Counted from the first letter of the stretch, positions 26,128 to 35,539 are shown. The stretch is DNA of 64,000 nucleotides from Edaphobacter lichenicola (GCF_014201315.1 NZ_JACHDY010000007.1:62001-126000), one strand, 5' to 3'. Notes: generated from the letters alone by a model not told the origin. Numbers and translations are program-made.

Positions 26128-26580
26128 CTAGTTGCTTTCCTGTGGGGCCGACTTGAACTTCGCCTTTTTGATGTCCTTCAGGGTTGCTGCTTCGTAGGCG
26201 ACGAGAGTGCCTTGTTTGGTTAAGGATTCCACCTTGGTGATGACTGCGCCTGTTGCTTTTTTTCGCAATGCTGCTTGAACTTCGGGAGGAAGAGAGTCTA
26301 TGGCGACTTCTTCTTCGATCTCGTTGAGAGTTCCATCCTTTGCGATCTGGATGTCTTTTGTATGGCCGTCCACTGTCATCTCGGCTTCGTAGACGGTCTT
26401 TCCGTTTTCCCGTTCCGTGACAAATCTTTTGATGGTGGCTCCCTGGGATTGGGCCTGAACGGTCTTCTCGACGGCGGGTGGAAGTTGCGAACGGCTCAAG
26501 GTCTTCTCTTGTCCAAACCCGATCAAAGAGGAGCTGCTTAGCAGAAGCGTGGTGGTTAAGAGTGGCAGATTTTTTTTCAT
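26128..26580 (-). CDS. Exported PepSY-like domain protein
   Basis: A 150-residue periplasmic protein with a clean Sec signal (MKKNLPLLTTTLLLSSSSLIGFGQ). I placed the start at ATG 26580, with AGGAG 6 nt upstream, rather than at the longer open frame reaching 26694. The mature part contains two short repeats beginning LPPAVEKTVQ and LPPEVQAALR, each followed by a lysine-rich strand, of the kind found in PepSY-like (beta-lactamase-inhibitor-like) domains. Such proteins often accompany two-component systems and may bind metal or peptidases (family knowledge). Its promoter region is shared with the divergent gene at 26753 and contains a PmrA-box-like site. Confidence 0.8.
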   Translation of the reverse strand: MKKNLPLLTTTLLLSSSSLIGFGQEKTLSRSQLPPAVEKTVQAQSQGATIKRFVTERENGKTVYEAEMTVDGHTKDIQIAKDGTLNEIEEEVAIDSLPPEVQAALRKKATGAVITKVESLTKQGTLVAYEAATLKDIKKAKFKSAPQESN

Positions 26581-26714
26581 GGCTTGCTCCTGTGGTCTTC
26601 TAAGACCGCCGACAGGATGCCATCCAATTCTTAAATGGGCATGAAGGTAGAAACACTGCGACAATTTGGTCCCTGTGTGCGCCTTTGACCCCAACGTCTT
26701 TGCGATCCGTGCGT

Positions 26715-26731
26715 CTTAATGTTCAGTTAAG
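26715..26731. promoter_or_regulatory. PmrA-box-like direct repeat (site B)
   Basis: CTTAAT-GTTCA-GTTAAG with 11-bp period lies between the PepSY-like gene (start 26580) and the exported protein at 26753. Its right end is 21 nt before the 26753 ATG, nearly the same distance as at sites A and C. Confidence 0.65.
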
Positions 26732-26752
26732 TTTTGAAGTTCATCATGGAGT

Positions 26753-28069
26753 ATGGATTTGCGAAGACTCCCCTTGTGTTCCATGGCGTTTTTCGCCAGT
26801 ATCTGCACAGCTCAAAGCTTTACCGTTCCCGCAGGTACACCCTTCCCGGTCCAGATTGAAGATCATCTCCCTATGCGGGTCGGCCAGGCGATAAACGCAG
26901 AGCTTATTTACCCGATCTATGTTGACAGCACGGAAGTCCTTCCAGCCAAGACCGTTGTCTCCGGTACAGTCGTAGGTCTGCACGCGAACCACTCCCGCCG
27001 TGTTAGCGCTCGGCTGCGGGGAGACTTTACTCCGTTTCGAACTCCTGTGGTTCGCTTTACGAGCGTCACGCTGGCCGATGGGACGACGGTCCCTCTTGTG
27101 ACCGGGGTCGCCACCGATGGCGCGCCGATCTATCGTCTGGTTGCGCCGCCACCACGTAAAGGGGGTTTCGTCCATCAGCAGTGGGACAATGGTGTCCAGA
27201 TTTTGAAGGACAAGCTCACGATTGTGACCGGGCCGGATAAGGGCGACCGCCTGAAGCAGTTTCTTTACACGCAGCTTCCGTATCACCCTCAGCGGATTGA
27301 AAAGAAGACGGCCTGGACGGTTGAAACCTCCGAGCCACTGTCTCTTTCGCAGACAGTTGTGGACACGGTGGCAAAGGCGCAGCCCGTCGCCGTGCCCCCT
27401 GCGCCGCCAGAGACGGACAGCAAAACGTGGATCATCCAGGCTTATCTTGGCGAAGCACTGAGCTCCGCTACCTCAAAGTCCGGTGAGGCGATCAAGGCGA
27501 CGGTGGCTGAACCTATCTACAACCCGGACCACACGATCGCCGTGCCCGAAGGCGCCACCATCGTCGGAGCGGTGACCGAGGCGAAGCCTGCCCGCAGCTT
27601 CGGTCGTGGCGGAACGCTGCACTTCGACTTTAAGAAGCTGATTCTTCCCAGCGGTATGACGCAGAATGTTCAGGCGTCGCTTACCGGAGCCGATTCGGCC
27701 GCACCAGACAAGCTTGCGCTCGATTCAGAGGGCCAGGTGAAACCAAAGCCGCAGGATAAACTTCTGGTTCCCTTCACGCTGCTGGTGCTGGCTGCGCGGC
27801 CACTCGATGTAGACAAGGGCGAGGGAGGGGGCGGCGGATTTGGCAAAGACGCAGTTGCCTCCAACAGCCTTGGCGTTATCGGCTTTATCATCGGAACGGC
27901 TTTGCAGGAGCGAAATGTCGCTGCAGGAATCGGCTATTATGGAGCGGCGATTTCGATCTATGAGCGATGGATCAAGCGCGGACGGGATGTTACCTTCGCT
28001 CGCGATACTCGTCTGGTGCTTCAGACGACTCCACGCAACTCGACGGTGTTGCCCTCTCCGAAGCTTTAG
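26753..28069 (+). CDS. Exported protein with duplicated VirB10/TrbI-like barrel segments, unknown function
   Basis: A 438-residue protein with a short signal (MDLRRLPLCSMAFFASICTAQ). Two related segments are seen: VPAGTPFPVQIEDHLPMRVGQAINAEL... ending VVSGTVVG (about 24-75), and AYLGEALSSATSKSGEAIKATVAEP... ending ATIVGAVTEA (about 225-285). Both follow the rule that a default value is set, then a barrier for overflow is described as a small beta-barrel; a similar layout occurs in VirB10-type C-terminal domains, but I am not certain of homology. A Gly-rich turn (GEGGGGGFG) precedes a hydrophobic segment, GVIGFIIGTALQERNVAAG. A PmrA-box-like site lies 21 nt upstream of the start. Confidence 0.7.
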   Translation: MDLRRLPLCSMAFFASICTAQSFTVPAGTPFPVQIEDHLPMRVGQAINAELIYPIYVDSTEVLPAKTVVSGTVVGLHANHSRRVSARLRGDFTPFRTPVVRFTSVTLADGTTVPLVTGVATDGAPIYRLVAPPPRKGGFVHQQWDNGVQILKDKLTIVTGPDKGDRLKQFLYTQLPYHPQRIEKKTAWTVETSEPLSLSQTVVDTVAKAQPVAVPPAPPETDSKTWIIQAYLGEALSSATSKSGEAIKATVAEPIYNPDHTIAVPEGATIVGAVTEAKPARSFGRGGTLHFDFKKLILPSGMTQNVQASLTGADSAAPDKLALDSEGQVKPKPQDKLLVPFTLLVLAARPLDVDKGEGGGGGFGKDAVASNSLGVIGFIIGTALQERNVAAGIGYYGAAISIYERWIKRGRDVTFARDTRLVLQTTPRNSTVLPSPKL

Positions 28070-28080
28070 GGGCAGGAGCA

Positions 28081-28112
28081 AGTCAGCGAGTCAGCAAGTC
28101 AGGGAGTCAGCA
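28081..28112. repeat. Tandem 8-bp repeat (AGTCAGCR)
   Basis: Four consecutive 8-bp units, AGTCAGCG, AGTCAGCA, AGTCAGGG and AGTCAGCA, lie just after the stop of the preceding gene. No coding role is visible. Confidence 0.8.
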
Positions 28113-28147
28113 AATTGCGGTGAAGTAAGTTAGCAAAAAGCGGATCT

Positions 28148-28215
28148 TTGCAACTGCAAAGGCGAAATACAGGGATCTCTCCACTGCGCCGTGCGATAAG
28201 ACCGCACGGCTCCGG
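28148..28215. repeat. Dispersed repeat copy related to the 22.3-kb block
   Basis: The stretch beginning GCAACTGCAAAGGCGAAA and continuing to CAGGGATCTCTCCACTGCG closely matches the sequence at 22376-22414. Its right part carries a GTGCG...CGCAC hairpin instead of the GTTGCTCAC stem, then CGAGATGACG. Confidence 0.65.
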
Positions 28216-28219
28216 TCGA

Positions 28220-28378
28220 GATGACGCGTCAATAATAGGGATGCTTGACATCTTAAATGACACATCAATAAAGATGCTTGGCATTCATAAAGACGCATCT
28301 TTGAGAATGTTTAGCATCCATAACGACGCATCTATGAGCATTCATAACGATGCATCCGTGAAGATGGTTAGTTGACGA
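28220..28378. repeat. Degenerate 33-bp tandem repeat abutting a gene end
   Basis: Five units start at 28220 (36 bp), 28256 (33 bp), 28289 (33 bp), 28322 (24 bp, internal deletion) and 28346 (33 bp), with the theme AAYGACGCATC...AGATGYTT...CATTCAT. The last unit runs across the stop codon of the minus-strand CadC-like gene (28368-28370), so the repeat supplies its final codons. Confidence 0.75.
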
Positions 28379-30368
28379 AGTTCATTCGCTGAAGGAGGTT
28401 TTGAAACTTCGGGTCGTTTCTCAGGTTATCGAATCGGGGATCGACGTCGGTGAAGACCATGCTGTTGGAGCGGTCCGCGTAGGCTCTCTCGAGCCACTCC
28501 ATCGTGTGATTTTCATCTTTCAATCCTGCGTAGACGAGGGCGATGTAAAAAGGAGAGACGTAGCCAGTGCGTGACTCGGACTGGAGCTCGTCGAGAATCT
28601 TGTGGGCATCAGCTGGTCTGCCTGCGACGGCGTAGACGTGACCGAGAGCTGCGATGACCGGGGTACTCCGGTGCGACATGATCGCAGTCTTCTCCAACTC
28701 GGCTATCGCCTTCGCATAGTCTCCCATCTGTTCGTAGGTCTGCCCCAGCACGATGTGAGGAAGGACGAAGGATGGATCCATCTCGATGGCATCGTTCAAC
28801 TGCACGAGGGCTCGATCGTACTCACGCGCCATATACAGTCGCCATCCGAGGCTGAAGTTCATACTGACGGAGAGGGGGTCAAGGGAGCGAGCGCGCTCCA
28901 TCTCCTGCAAGCTTTCGCTGCGACGTCCCATGGCGGTGAGGTAGAGGGAGTATCGCTGATGGGCGGTCGCGTAGTTTGGGTTCAACTCGATGGCCCTGCG
29001 GAAGCCTCTTTCGGCGGCCTTCCAGTCCCACTTGTAGTTGAACTGGACGGTTGCGAGGGCGGTCTGGGTCTCGGCGAGAGAGTCATCGAGCTCGACGGCC
29101 TTCATGGCAGCGGCTTCAGCCTTCGGTGCGACCTCAATCGTAGGAACGGTGCCTACGATAGCTGCGCCGAGAATGCCGTAGCAATCGGCCAGGCCGGCGT
29201 AGGCCAGGGCATACTGCGGGTCTTTGACGATGGCCGATTGAAAGTAGTCGATGGCCTTGAGGAGATCTTCCCTGGATCGCTTGTTCCAGTAGAACAACCC
29301 TTTCAGGAAGTCCTCGTACGCGTCGGGCTTGACGAGACGCCTGCTGGCGAGGCGAGTTTTGTCCTGCGGGGTGAGTTGGATGCGGATCTGATCGACGATT
29401 GCCGAAGCGACGCGGTTTTGCAGGGTGAGCACGTCATCGAGGGGGCTCTCGTAGGTGTCGGCCCAGAGATGCCTGTCGGTGGAGACTTGAATGAGCTCTG
29501 CGGTGATCCTGACACGATCGCCAGAGCGAAGAACGGTGCCTTCGACGACTGCATCGACGCCGAGGTCACGTGCGATCTTTCCAAGCGACTCATGCGAGTC
29601 TTTGTACTCCATCGCTGTGGTTCGAGAGAGAACGCGGATGGAGCTGATTCTTGCCAGGCTTGCGATGAGCTCGTCGGTCATGCCGTCGGCGAAGTACTCC
29701 TGGCTCTTGTCGCCGGAGAGATTCTCCATGGGCAGCACGACTAAAGACGTGATGGGCTTCGATGACGCGCTCGAAAAGATGCTATTGGGTCGGAGTCTGA
29801 AGAAGATCGACGAGAGGATCGCTGTCAATAGAACCAGAGCCGCGACAAGAGCCAGCGCGTGAAACAACGAGATCTGAAGGTTTTTCCTGACCCAGGTGGC
29901 AGGAGCGGAGGTCTCGTCAGTGGCGATCGGATAGAGGTCCTTCGATTCGTTACCGGGCGGTAGACCAGCGTGATTCACGTCCTGAGTGACGACGACGATG
30001 GAGTCTGCTGCGGTGTCGGGTCTGACGTGGTGGACCGGGGCGACGAACCGGTATCCCTTCCGTGGGACGGTCTCGATGAAGCGGGGATTCTCGGAGGAGT
30101 CGCCCAGAACCTCTCTGAGCCGCATCATCGCGGTATTGAGGCTGTGGTCGAAGTCGACGAAGGTGTCTGGCTGCCAGAGTCGATGACGCAGCTCTTCGCG
30201 GCTTACGATCTCTCCGGGACGTTCGATCAGCACTCTTAAGATATGCAGCGGCTGATCCTGAAGCTTGATGCGCAGACCCTTCTTTCGCAGCTCGCAGGCT
30301 TCCAGATCGACCTCGAAAAGGCCGAATCGTACGATGCGGAAGGGGGTTTCGACTTGCTCCGAGATCAT
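28368..30368 (-). CDS. CadC-type winged-helix regulator with TolB-like and TPR domains
   Basis: A 666-residue membrane-bound regulator. Residues 8-112 form an OmpR/CadC winged helix (FGLFEVDLEACELRKKG, RPGEIVSREELRHRLW, FIETVPRKGYRFVAPV). One membrane helix follows at about 168-190 (FHALALVAALVLLTAILSSIFF). The exported part begins with a TolB-N-like/adenylate-cyclase-associated segment (LVVLPMENLSGDKSQEYFADGMTDELI...RHLWADTYESPLDDVL), then at least six TPR-like helix pairs (YALAYAGLADCYGIL, EYDRALVQLNDAIEMDP, GDYAKAIAELEK). This architecture is widespread in acidobacteria; the signal and targets are unknown. The divergent Oar-like gene at 30650 is a plausible target. The last codons overlap a tandem repeat. 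Confidence 0.9.
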   Translation of the reverse strand: MISEQVETPFRIVRFGLFEVDLEACELRKKGLRIKLQDQPLHILRVLIERPGEIVSREELRHRLWQPDTFVDFDHSLNTAMMRLREVLGDSSENPRFIETVPRKGYRFVAPVHHVRPDTAADSIVVVTQDVNHAGLPPGNESKDLYPIATDETSAPATWVRKNLQISLFHALALVAALVLLTAILSSIFFRLRPNSIFSSASSKPITSLVVLPMENLSGDKSQEYFADGMTDELIASLARISSIRVLSRTTAMEYKDSHESLGKIARDLGVDAVVEGTVLRSGDRVRITAELIQVSTDRHLWADTYESPLDDVLTLQNRVASAIVDQIRIQLTPQDKTRLASRRLVKPDAYEDFLKGLFYWNKRSREDLLKAIDYFQSAIVKDPQYALAYAGLADCYGILGAAIVGTVPTIEVAPKAEAAAMKAVELDDSLAETQTALATVQFNYKWDWKAAERGFRRAIELNPNYATAHQRYSLYLTAMGRRSESLQEMERARSLDPLSVSMNFSLGWRLYMAREYDRALVQLNDAIEMDPSFVLPHIVLGQTYEQMGDYAKAIAELEKTAIMSHRSTPVIAALGHVYAVAGRPADAHKILDELQSESRTGYVSPFYIALVYAGLKDENHTMEWLERAYADRSNSMVFTDVDPRFDNLRNDPKFQNLLQRMNFVN

Positions 30369-30649
30369 GAGAGATAAGCCCGCGTTTGGAAAGACTTGAG
30401 GATAGCGTCGAACTATAAGCCCCCGTTCTGTGTCGTGTCAATTAGAAAGGCGCGGGCTGGGGGCTGTTACCCGCCGCCGAAACTCCTTCAATTCAAAGGA
30501 GTAGTAGCGTTATCTCCAAATGTTTCGCAACTGATACGCAAGCTATTGCCTGTGTGATGGCCAGAGTGGAATATTCACGCACTTGCAGAGTCCTAAACTG
30601 TGCCACGAGCACAGAAAATTATTTTCTCACTGAGGCAGTTGGAGGCGCT

Positions 30650-33600
30650 ATGACGGTTGGAATCGACTTTAGAAAGCTTGGGTCACGTTTGCTGGTTGGC
30701 ACGTTGAGTGCGCTACTCGCCTGTGGAGTTTTTGCGAAGCCGGCCGCGGGACAGGTATCGGGTGCGACACTTTCGGGGGAGATCTCTGACAACTCAGGCG
30801 CCGTGGTGGCGGGAGCACTGGTGACCGCGCAGAATATATCGAACGGGTCGAGCCGATCCGCCACGACCAACGATGCCGGGTTCTATGTCATCCCGAATCT
30901 TCTTCCCGGGAACTATAACGTCAAGGTCGAGGCGAACGGCTTTAGCACAGTGCTGCAAAAGGGGCTGGTGCTGACCGTGGGCGCACAACAGACCTACGAT
31001 GGAAAGCTGTCGGTCGGCAAGGTCTCGCAGACGGTGATTGTGACGACGATTCCGCCGTCGATTCAATCCTCGTCGTCTGGGCTGAGCGCGACGGTGGATT
31101 CGAGGACGGTGCGGGAGCTGCCGCTGAACGGTCGAGACTGGACCTCGCTGGCGACGCTGGAGCCGGGAGTTGTCAGCATTCCGAACCAGGCGACTACCGG
31201 CTTTAGCGCCAACAAGGGAAATCGTGGGTTTGGCAATCAGTTGAGCGACGGCGGTCATCGTGCCAACGAAAATACCTATCGGGTGAACGGCATGGTGACC
31301 AATGACTACTCGAACGCGGCGCCGGGCGGGGCAACGGGAGTGAACCTTGGCGTTGACGGGATCGGCGAGTTCTCCGTGCTGACGGCCAACTACACGGCGG
31401 AGTATGGGCGTACCTCTGGCGCAGTGATCAATGCGATTACGAAGTCGGGCACGAACGAGATTCATGGGACGGCGTACTTCTTCGATCGCGACAGCATCTT
31501 CGATGCCCGCAACTACTTTGATGGACCTAAGATTCCGCCGTTCCGCCGCATACAGTTTGGCGGTTCCGCGGGCGCGCCGATCGTCAAAGACCATTCTTTT
31601 ATCTTCGTAGACTACGAAGGGATTCGGCAGAGCCAGTCGAGCTCCGGCACGATCCACGTTCCGGACGCTGCCTCGAGAGCACTCGCGGTGCCTGCGATTG
31701 TTCCTTACCTTGCGTTGTGGCCGGTTGCTCCTGCGGGCGCGCCCGACCTGAACGGGATTCAATCGATCAATGTGTCAACGCCTACGCATGCCTCGGAGAA
31801 CTATGTCATCACCCGCTTCGATCAGAAGATCTCGAACCGGGACAATCTTGATGCGACTTATTTCTTCGATTCCGGGCCGCAGACTCAGGCCGATCCGCTC
31901 AATAATGCGGTCCACAGTGTCTTCTCTCGGAGGCAACTCTATTCCGCGGAAGAGACCCACGTCTTCAACCCTTCGTTCGCCAACACGGTGCGAGGCGGCG
32001 TCAGCCGAATTATCGGTAAGATCAATACGCCCGTCTCCGGCAACGCTGTAGCGACGGATGCGGCGCTTGCGATTGCGCCGGGGGCGAAAGCGCCGCCGCA
32101 GCTACCGGTCGCCGGCCTTACGACGGCTTATGGGCTCAATGGATTTAATAAGTTCAACCACGCCTGGACTTCGGGTCAGATCTATGACGACGCCTTTCTG
32201 ACGAAGGGCACCCACTCGATCAAGCTGGGCTTCGGGTTTGAGCGGATGCGCTACAACGTTCTCGAGCAGCTTAGTCCAAATGGAAGAATGAACACGTATT
32301 CCACGCTTGCGAAGTTTTTGAGCAATCAAGCCGATCAGTTGAATGCGCTTGCTCCGGGTGGGTCGACCGAGGTGGGCCTGCGGGAGAGTCTCTTCGCGGG
32401 CTATGTTCAGGACGACTGGACCGTGAGTAAAAACTTCACTCTGAACCTGGGGCTGCGTTACGAGGCGACGACCAAACCGACCGATGCGAATAAAGTCCCC
32501 GGTTATACGGTGAATGGTTACACGGTGGCAGCCGCTGGCTTCCAGGAGATTACGACGCTGGTCAACTGCGGGGCCAGCAGCACGGCATGCGGACCGGTGG
32601 GCGTGGACAGTCCCATCTCGTCGAACCCGACGACCAAAAACTTCGAACCGCGCGTGGGATTTTCCTGGGATCCGTTTCACGATGGAAAGACCGCTGTACG
32701 CGGAGCCGCTGGGATGTTCGACGTGCTTCCTCTGCCTTATGAGTTTGGGTTGAACACGGCTGCGACCGCTCCATTCCAGATTATTGGCGCCGATCCTAAC
32801 GCAACCTTGGGGACCGGTGTGATCGACGGCAACGTTAATTTCAATCGTCAGAAGATTCGGAACCGTTATATCGATATCCACCCGAAGCGCGCAGCTGTTT
32901 ATAACTGGAACCTCAACGTTCAGCGAGACTTGGGAGAGGGTTTCATGGTGACCCTCGGCTATGTTGGCTCTCGCTCGCTCCACCTGTCAGCGGCAGCGGA
33001 CGATGTCAATCTTGTGCCGGGGACCGTGGTGAGCGGGGTCGGCATCGTCTTCCCCTGTGACCCGTCTTCGCTTGGCGCAGGACACACTTGCTCCGACACC
33101 CAGACTGGGACGCGGGTCGACTCCAACTGGGGCGGCGGCGCTGGGATTCGTCCTGTGTTGTTCGATGGGGCGGCTACTTATGAGGCGTTCCAATCTCAAC
33201 TGAAGCGAACGCTGGATCATGGCATTCAGGGGCAGTTGTCTTACACCTTCAGCAAATGCCGCGACCTTAGCTCCTCTCCGGTTACGGGTGACACCTATTT
33301 GAATTCGATTGCTGTTCCTCTTCTGTCCTTCAAGCAGGCGAGGGTTGGGGCTTGCGACTTCGACATTAGACAGGTGTTGACCGGCAACTTCATCTGGGAG
33401 ATTCCAGCTCCGAACTTCTCTTCTTCGTTTGCAAACGTCGCACTCCACGGGTGGGAGATTGGAAGCATCGTTACCGCGGAGACGGGCGCTCCTTTCACAG
33501 TGACGACGGGAGGAGGAAATGATCCGCTCGGCACGGGCTTCAACGGCGACTTCTCCATGGACTTTGCAGACTTGCTTCCTGGTTGCAAGCCCACCGGGGG

Positions 33601-34054
33601 GAAGGGATTGGCCTACATCAATACGAATTGCTTTACGCCACCAACGGCGCCACTATCGCTTGGCATCGCGAGTGCGGCGAATCCGCTGGGATGTGCGCCG
33701 AACTCTTTCCTGAACTACTCGGGACCTCCGGCTCCTTCGGGGCGTCAATTCTGCTCTAACGTTGTCGGCAACTCGGGACGCAACAGCTTCTATGGTCCGC
33801 ATCTGACGACTGTAGATTTTTCCATCTTCAAGAACACCAAGGTGCCGCGAATATCGGACGCCTTCAACGTGCAGTTCCGGGCGGAGTTCTTCAACATCCT
33901 CAACCACACCAACTATCTTTCGCCAGGCTTTCTGAACACCTTCGGCCAAAACAACTCTGTCTACGATTTTGACGGCAGCGCTCTTCCCACTGCTCTCAAT
34001 CAGACCTCGTCGTCATCCCGGCAGATCCAACTTGGAGCGAAGTTTGTCTTCTAA
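30650..34054 (+). CDS. Oar-like TonB-dependent outer-membrane receptor
   Basis: A 1134-residue outer-membrane protein. I placed the start at ATG 30650, with GGAGG just upstream, giving the signal LLVGTLSALLACGVFAKPAAG; the open frame extends back to 30554 without signal logic. The carboxypeptidase-regulatory-like domain is at about 40-120 (LSGEISDNSGAVVAGALVTAQ; GFYVIPNLLPGNYNVKVEA). The plug-like part carries VRELPLNGRDWTSLATLEPG and YRVNGMVTNDYSN, and barrel entry is at GAVINAITKSGTNEIHGTAY. The C-terminus IQLGAKFVF ends aromatic. Such receptors are thought to import bulky substrates, probably oligosaccharides or peptides. It is divergent from the CadC-like regulator and 154 bp before an MFS transporter. 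Confidence 0.93.
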   Translation: MTVGIDFRKLGSRLLVGTLSALLACGVFAKPAAGQVSGATLSGEISDNSGAVVAGALVTAQNISNGSSRSATTNDAGFYVIPNLLPGNYNVKVEANGFSTVLQKGLVLTVGAQQTYDGKLSVGKVSQTVIVTTIPPSIQSSSSGLSATVDSRTVRELPLNGRDWTSLATLEPGVVSIPNQATTGFSANKGNRGFGNQLSDGGHRANENTYRVNGMVTNDYSNAAPGGATGVNLGVDGIGEFSVLTANYTAEYGRTSGAVINAITKSGTNEIHGTAYFFDRDSIFDARNYFDGPKIPPFRRIQFGGSAGAPIVKDHSFIFVDYEGIRQSQSSSGTIHVPDAASRALAVPAIVPYLALWPVAPAGAPDLNGIQSINVSTPTHASENYVITRFDQKISNRDNLDATYFFDSGPQTQADPLNNAVHSVFSRRQLYSAEETHVFNPSFANTVRGGVSRIIGKINTPVSGNAVATDAALAIAPGAKAPPQLPVAGLTTAYGLNGFNKFNHAWTSGQIYDDAFLTKGTHSIKLGFGFERMRYNVLEQLSPNGRMNTYSTLAKFLSNQADQLNALAPGGSTEVGLRESLFAGYVQDDWTVSKNFTLNLGLRYEATTKPTDANKVPGYTVNGYTVAAAGFQEITTLVNCGASSTACGPVGVDSPISSNPTTKNFEPRVGFSWDPFHDGKTAVRGAAGMFDVLPLPYEFGLNTAATAPFQIIGADPNATLGTGVIDGNVNFNRQKIRNRYIDIHPKRAAVYNWNLNVQRDLGEGFMVTLGYVGSRSLHLSAAADDVNLVPGTVVSGVGIVFPCDPSSLGAGHTCSDTQTGTRVDSNWGGGAGIRPVLFDGAATYEAFQSQLKRTLDHGIQGQLSYTFSKCRDLSSSPVTGDTYLNSIAVPLLSFKQARVGACDFDIRQVLTGNFIWEIPAPNFSSSFANVALHGWEIGSIVTAETGAPFTVTTGGGNDPLGTGFNGDFSMDFADLLPGCKPTGGKGLAYINTNCFTPPTAPLSLGIASAANPLGCAPNSFLNYSGPPAPSGRQFCSNVVGNSGRNSFYGPHLTTVDFSIFKNTKVPRISDAFNVQFRAEFFNILNHTNYLSPGFLNTFGQNNSVYDFDGSALPTALNQTSSSSRQIQLGAKFVF

Positions 34055-34208
34055 CCTGAGCGTGATGGCGGGCAGCAGACGGCATCGCGCTTTGCTCCTC
34101 TATGCTTCTTCTCCCCACCTTCTGTTGAGAGTAGAAACGCAGTTTTAGCTCAGAAGTCTGCTGGGGTACTGCAGATGCCTGCAACATCCATGCCAGCGAG
34201 GGCCTTGC

Positions 34209-35459
34209 ATGCATATTGAAGACGAATTGACCTCTTTACAAGAGGAGCAGAACACGCCCGGCTGGCAGTTCGCGGTAGCCTCCGGTCTTCTGGGCTGGGT
34301 TCTGGACGCGTTCGACTTTTTTGTCATCGTCTTTCTCTTCGACACTCTGGCGAGCCACTTCCAAGTGGAGAAGCGAGCCATCGTCTGGACGATCTCCATC
34401 ACGCTGGCGATGCGCCCGGTTGGCGCGCTGATCTTTGGAGCGCTGGCTGACCGGTTTGGACGCAGGAAGCCGCTGATGTTGTGCGTCGTCTACTTTTCGA
34501 TTGTCACGGTTTTGAGCGGCTTCTCTCCTAACTATGGATTCTTCGTCGCGATGCGGGCTCTGTATGGGATTGGCATGGGCGGCTATTGGGGTATCGGGGC
34601 TTCGTTCGCGATGGAGAATGCGCCAAGAAAGTTGCGCGGCTTGCTCTCCGGGATGATGCAGGGAGGCTATCCGTTCGGATATCTTCTGGCCGCGGTGGGG
34701 ATGTTGACGATCATGCCGCGTCTGGGTTGGCATGCTATGTTCCTGGTGGGGACCTTGATGGCGGCGGTGATCGTCGTCCTAACCACGCTGTCGCCGGAGT
34801 CTGAGGCATGGAAGCTGCACCGCATGGGCTCGGTTACAACGATCTTCAAGACTCTTTTTCAGCACATGGGGAGTTTCTCGTACCTGTTGCTGGTGATGGT
34901 CGTGATGTCTTGTCTGTCGCATGGGACGCAGGACCTTTACCCCGACTTTCTGAAGAGTGTTCCCTCGATCGGGAGCTCTCTGGTGCTGGGCATGAAGCCG
35001 CTGTACGGGATTCCGATTATCTATAACATCGGGGCCATCACGGGAGCCGTCTTCTTTGGATATATCTCCGAAAGAGTGGGAAGGCGATATGCGATTATGA
35101 TGGCGCTGGTGTTGAGCCTTGCGGCGATTCCGGCGTGGGCGTTTGGCGGGACGATTCTGGTGCTGGTGGTTGGATCGTATCTGATGCAGACCGGGGTGCA
35201 GGGAGCCTTTGGAGTGATCCCGGCACACCTGAACGAACTCTCACCGGATTCGGTGCGCAGTCTGTTCCCCGGCTTTGTGTATCAGCTTGGGGTGCTGATC
35301 GCGTCGCCAGCGGTCTCGATCGAGTTTCTCCTGCGCGACCACCTGGGGTATCCTTTAGCACTTACGATCTTTGAAGTTGTGGTGATTGTGATGCTGCTGT
35401 TCATCTTTGCACTTGGGCCGGAGAGACGTGGAAGAAGCTTTCGAGCCAAGGCCGGTTGA
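34209..35459 (+). CDS. MFS transporter of the SHS/carboxylate type
   Basis: A 416-residue inner-membrane transporter with twelve predicted helices. The N-terminal GLLGWVLDAFDFFVIVFLFD is characteristic of the sialate/lactate (SHS) branch of the major facilitator superfamily; motif A reads GALADRFGRRKPLM, and a second copy GYISERVGRRYAIM occurs in the C-terminal half. Proton symport of a monocarboxylate or sialic-acid-like acid is the family expectation, but the substrate is not readable. It follows the Oar-like receptor on the same strand, and the pair could handle one nutrient across both membranes. The stop is followed by a short GGCCG/CGGCC hairpin. Confidence 0.88.
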   Translation: MHIEDELTSLQEEQNTPGWQFAVASGLLGWVLDAFDFFVIVFLFDTLASHFQVEKRAIVWTISITLAMRPVGALIFGALADRFGRRKPLMLCVVYFSIVTVLSGFSPNYGFFVAMRALYGIGMGGYWGIGASFAMENAPRKLRGLLSGMMQGGYPFGYLLAAVGMLTIMPRLGWHAMFLVGTLMAAVIVVLTTLSPESEAWKLHRMGSVTTIFKTLFQHMGSFSYLLLVMVVMSCLSHGTQDLYPDFLKSVPSIGSSLVLGMKPLYGIPIIYNIGAITGAVFFGYISERVGRRYAIMMALVLSLAAIPAWAFGGTILVLVVGSYLMQTGVQGAFGVIPAHLNELSPDSVRSLFPGFVYQLGVLIASPAVSIEFLLRDHLGYPLALTIFEVVVIVMLLFIFALGPERRGRSFRAKAG

Positions 35460-35500
35460 TCGGCCTCCAGGCTGTCAAGAACCATTCGGCCGACAGGCGG

Positions 35501-35517
35501 CTTAAGGCTGACTTAAG
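35501..35517 (+). promoter_or_regulatory. PmrA-box-like direct repeat (site C) before the response regulator
   Basis: CTTAAG-GCTGA-CTTAAG with 11-bp period ends 22 nt before the ATG of the OmpR-type regulator. CTTT and a possible -10, GTATGT (35522-35527), follow at once. No Shine-Dalgarno sequence is visible. It is likely an autoregulatory site. Confidence 0.7.
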
Positions 35518-35539
35518 CTTTGTATGTTGAGATCTATAC

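Noticed and set aside
28148..28375. 75-codon plus-strand open frame with repeated IHNDAS
   Set aside because: Product of tandem DNA repeats downstream of genes; no start signal; kept only as a repeat feature.
28602..29744. 380-codon plus-strand open frame
   Set aside because: Antisense to the CadC/TPR regulator, which has clear domains.
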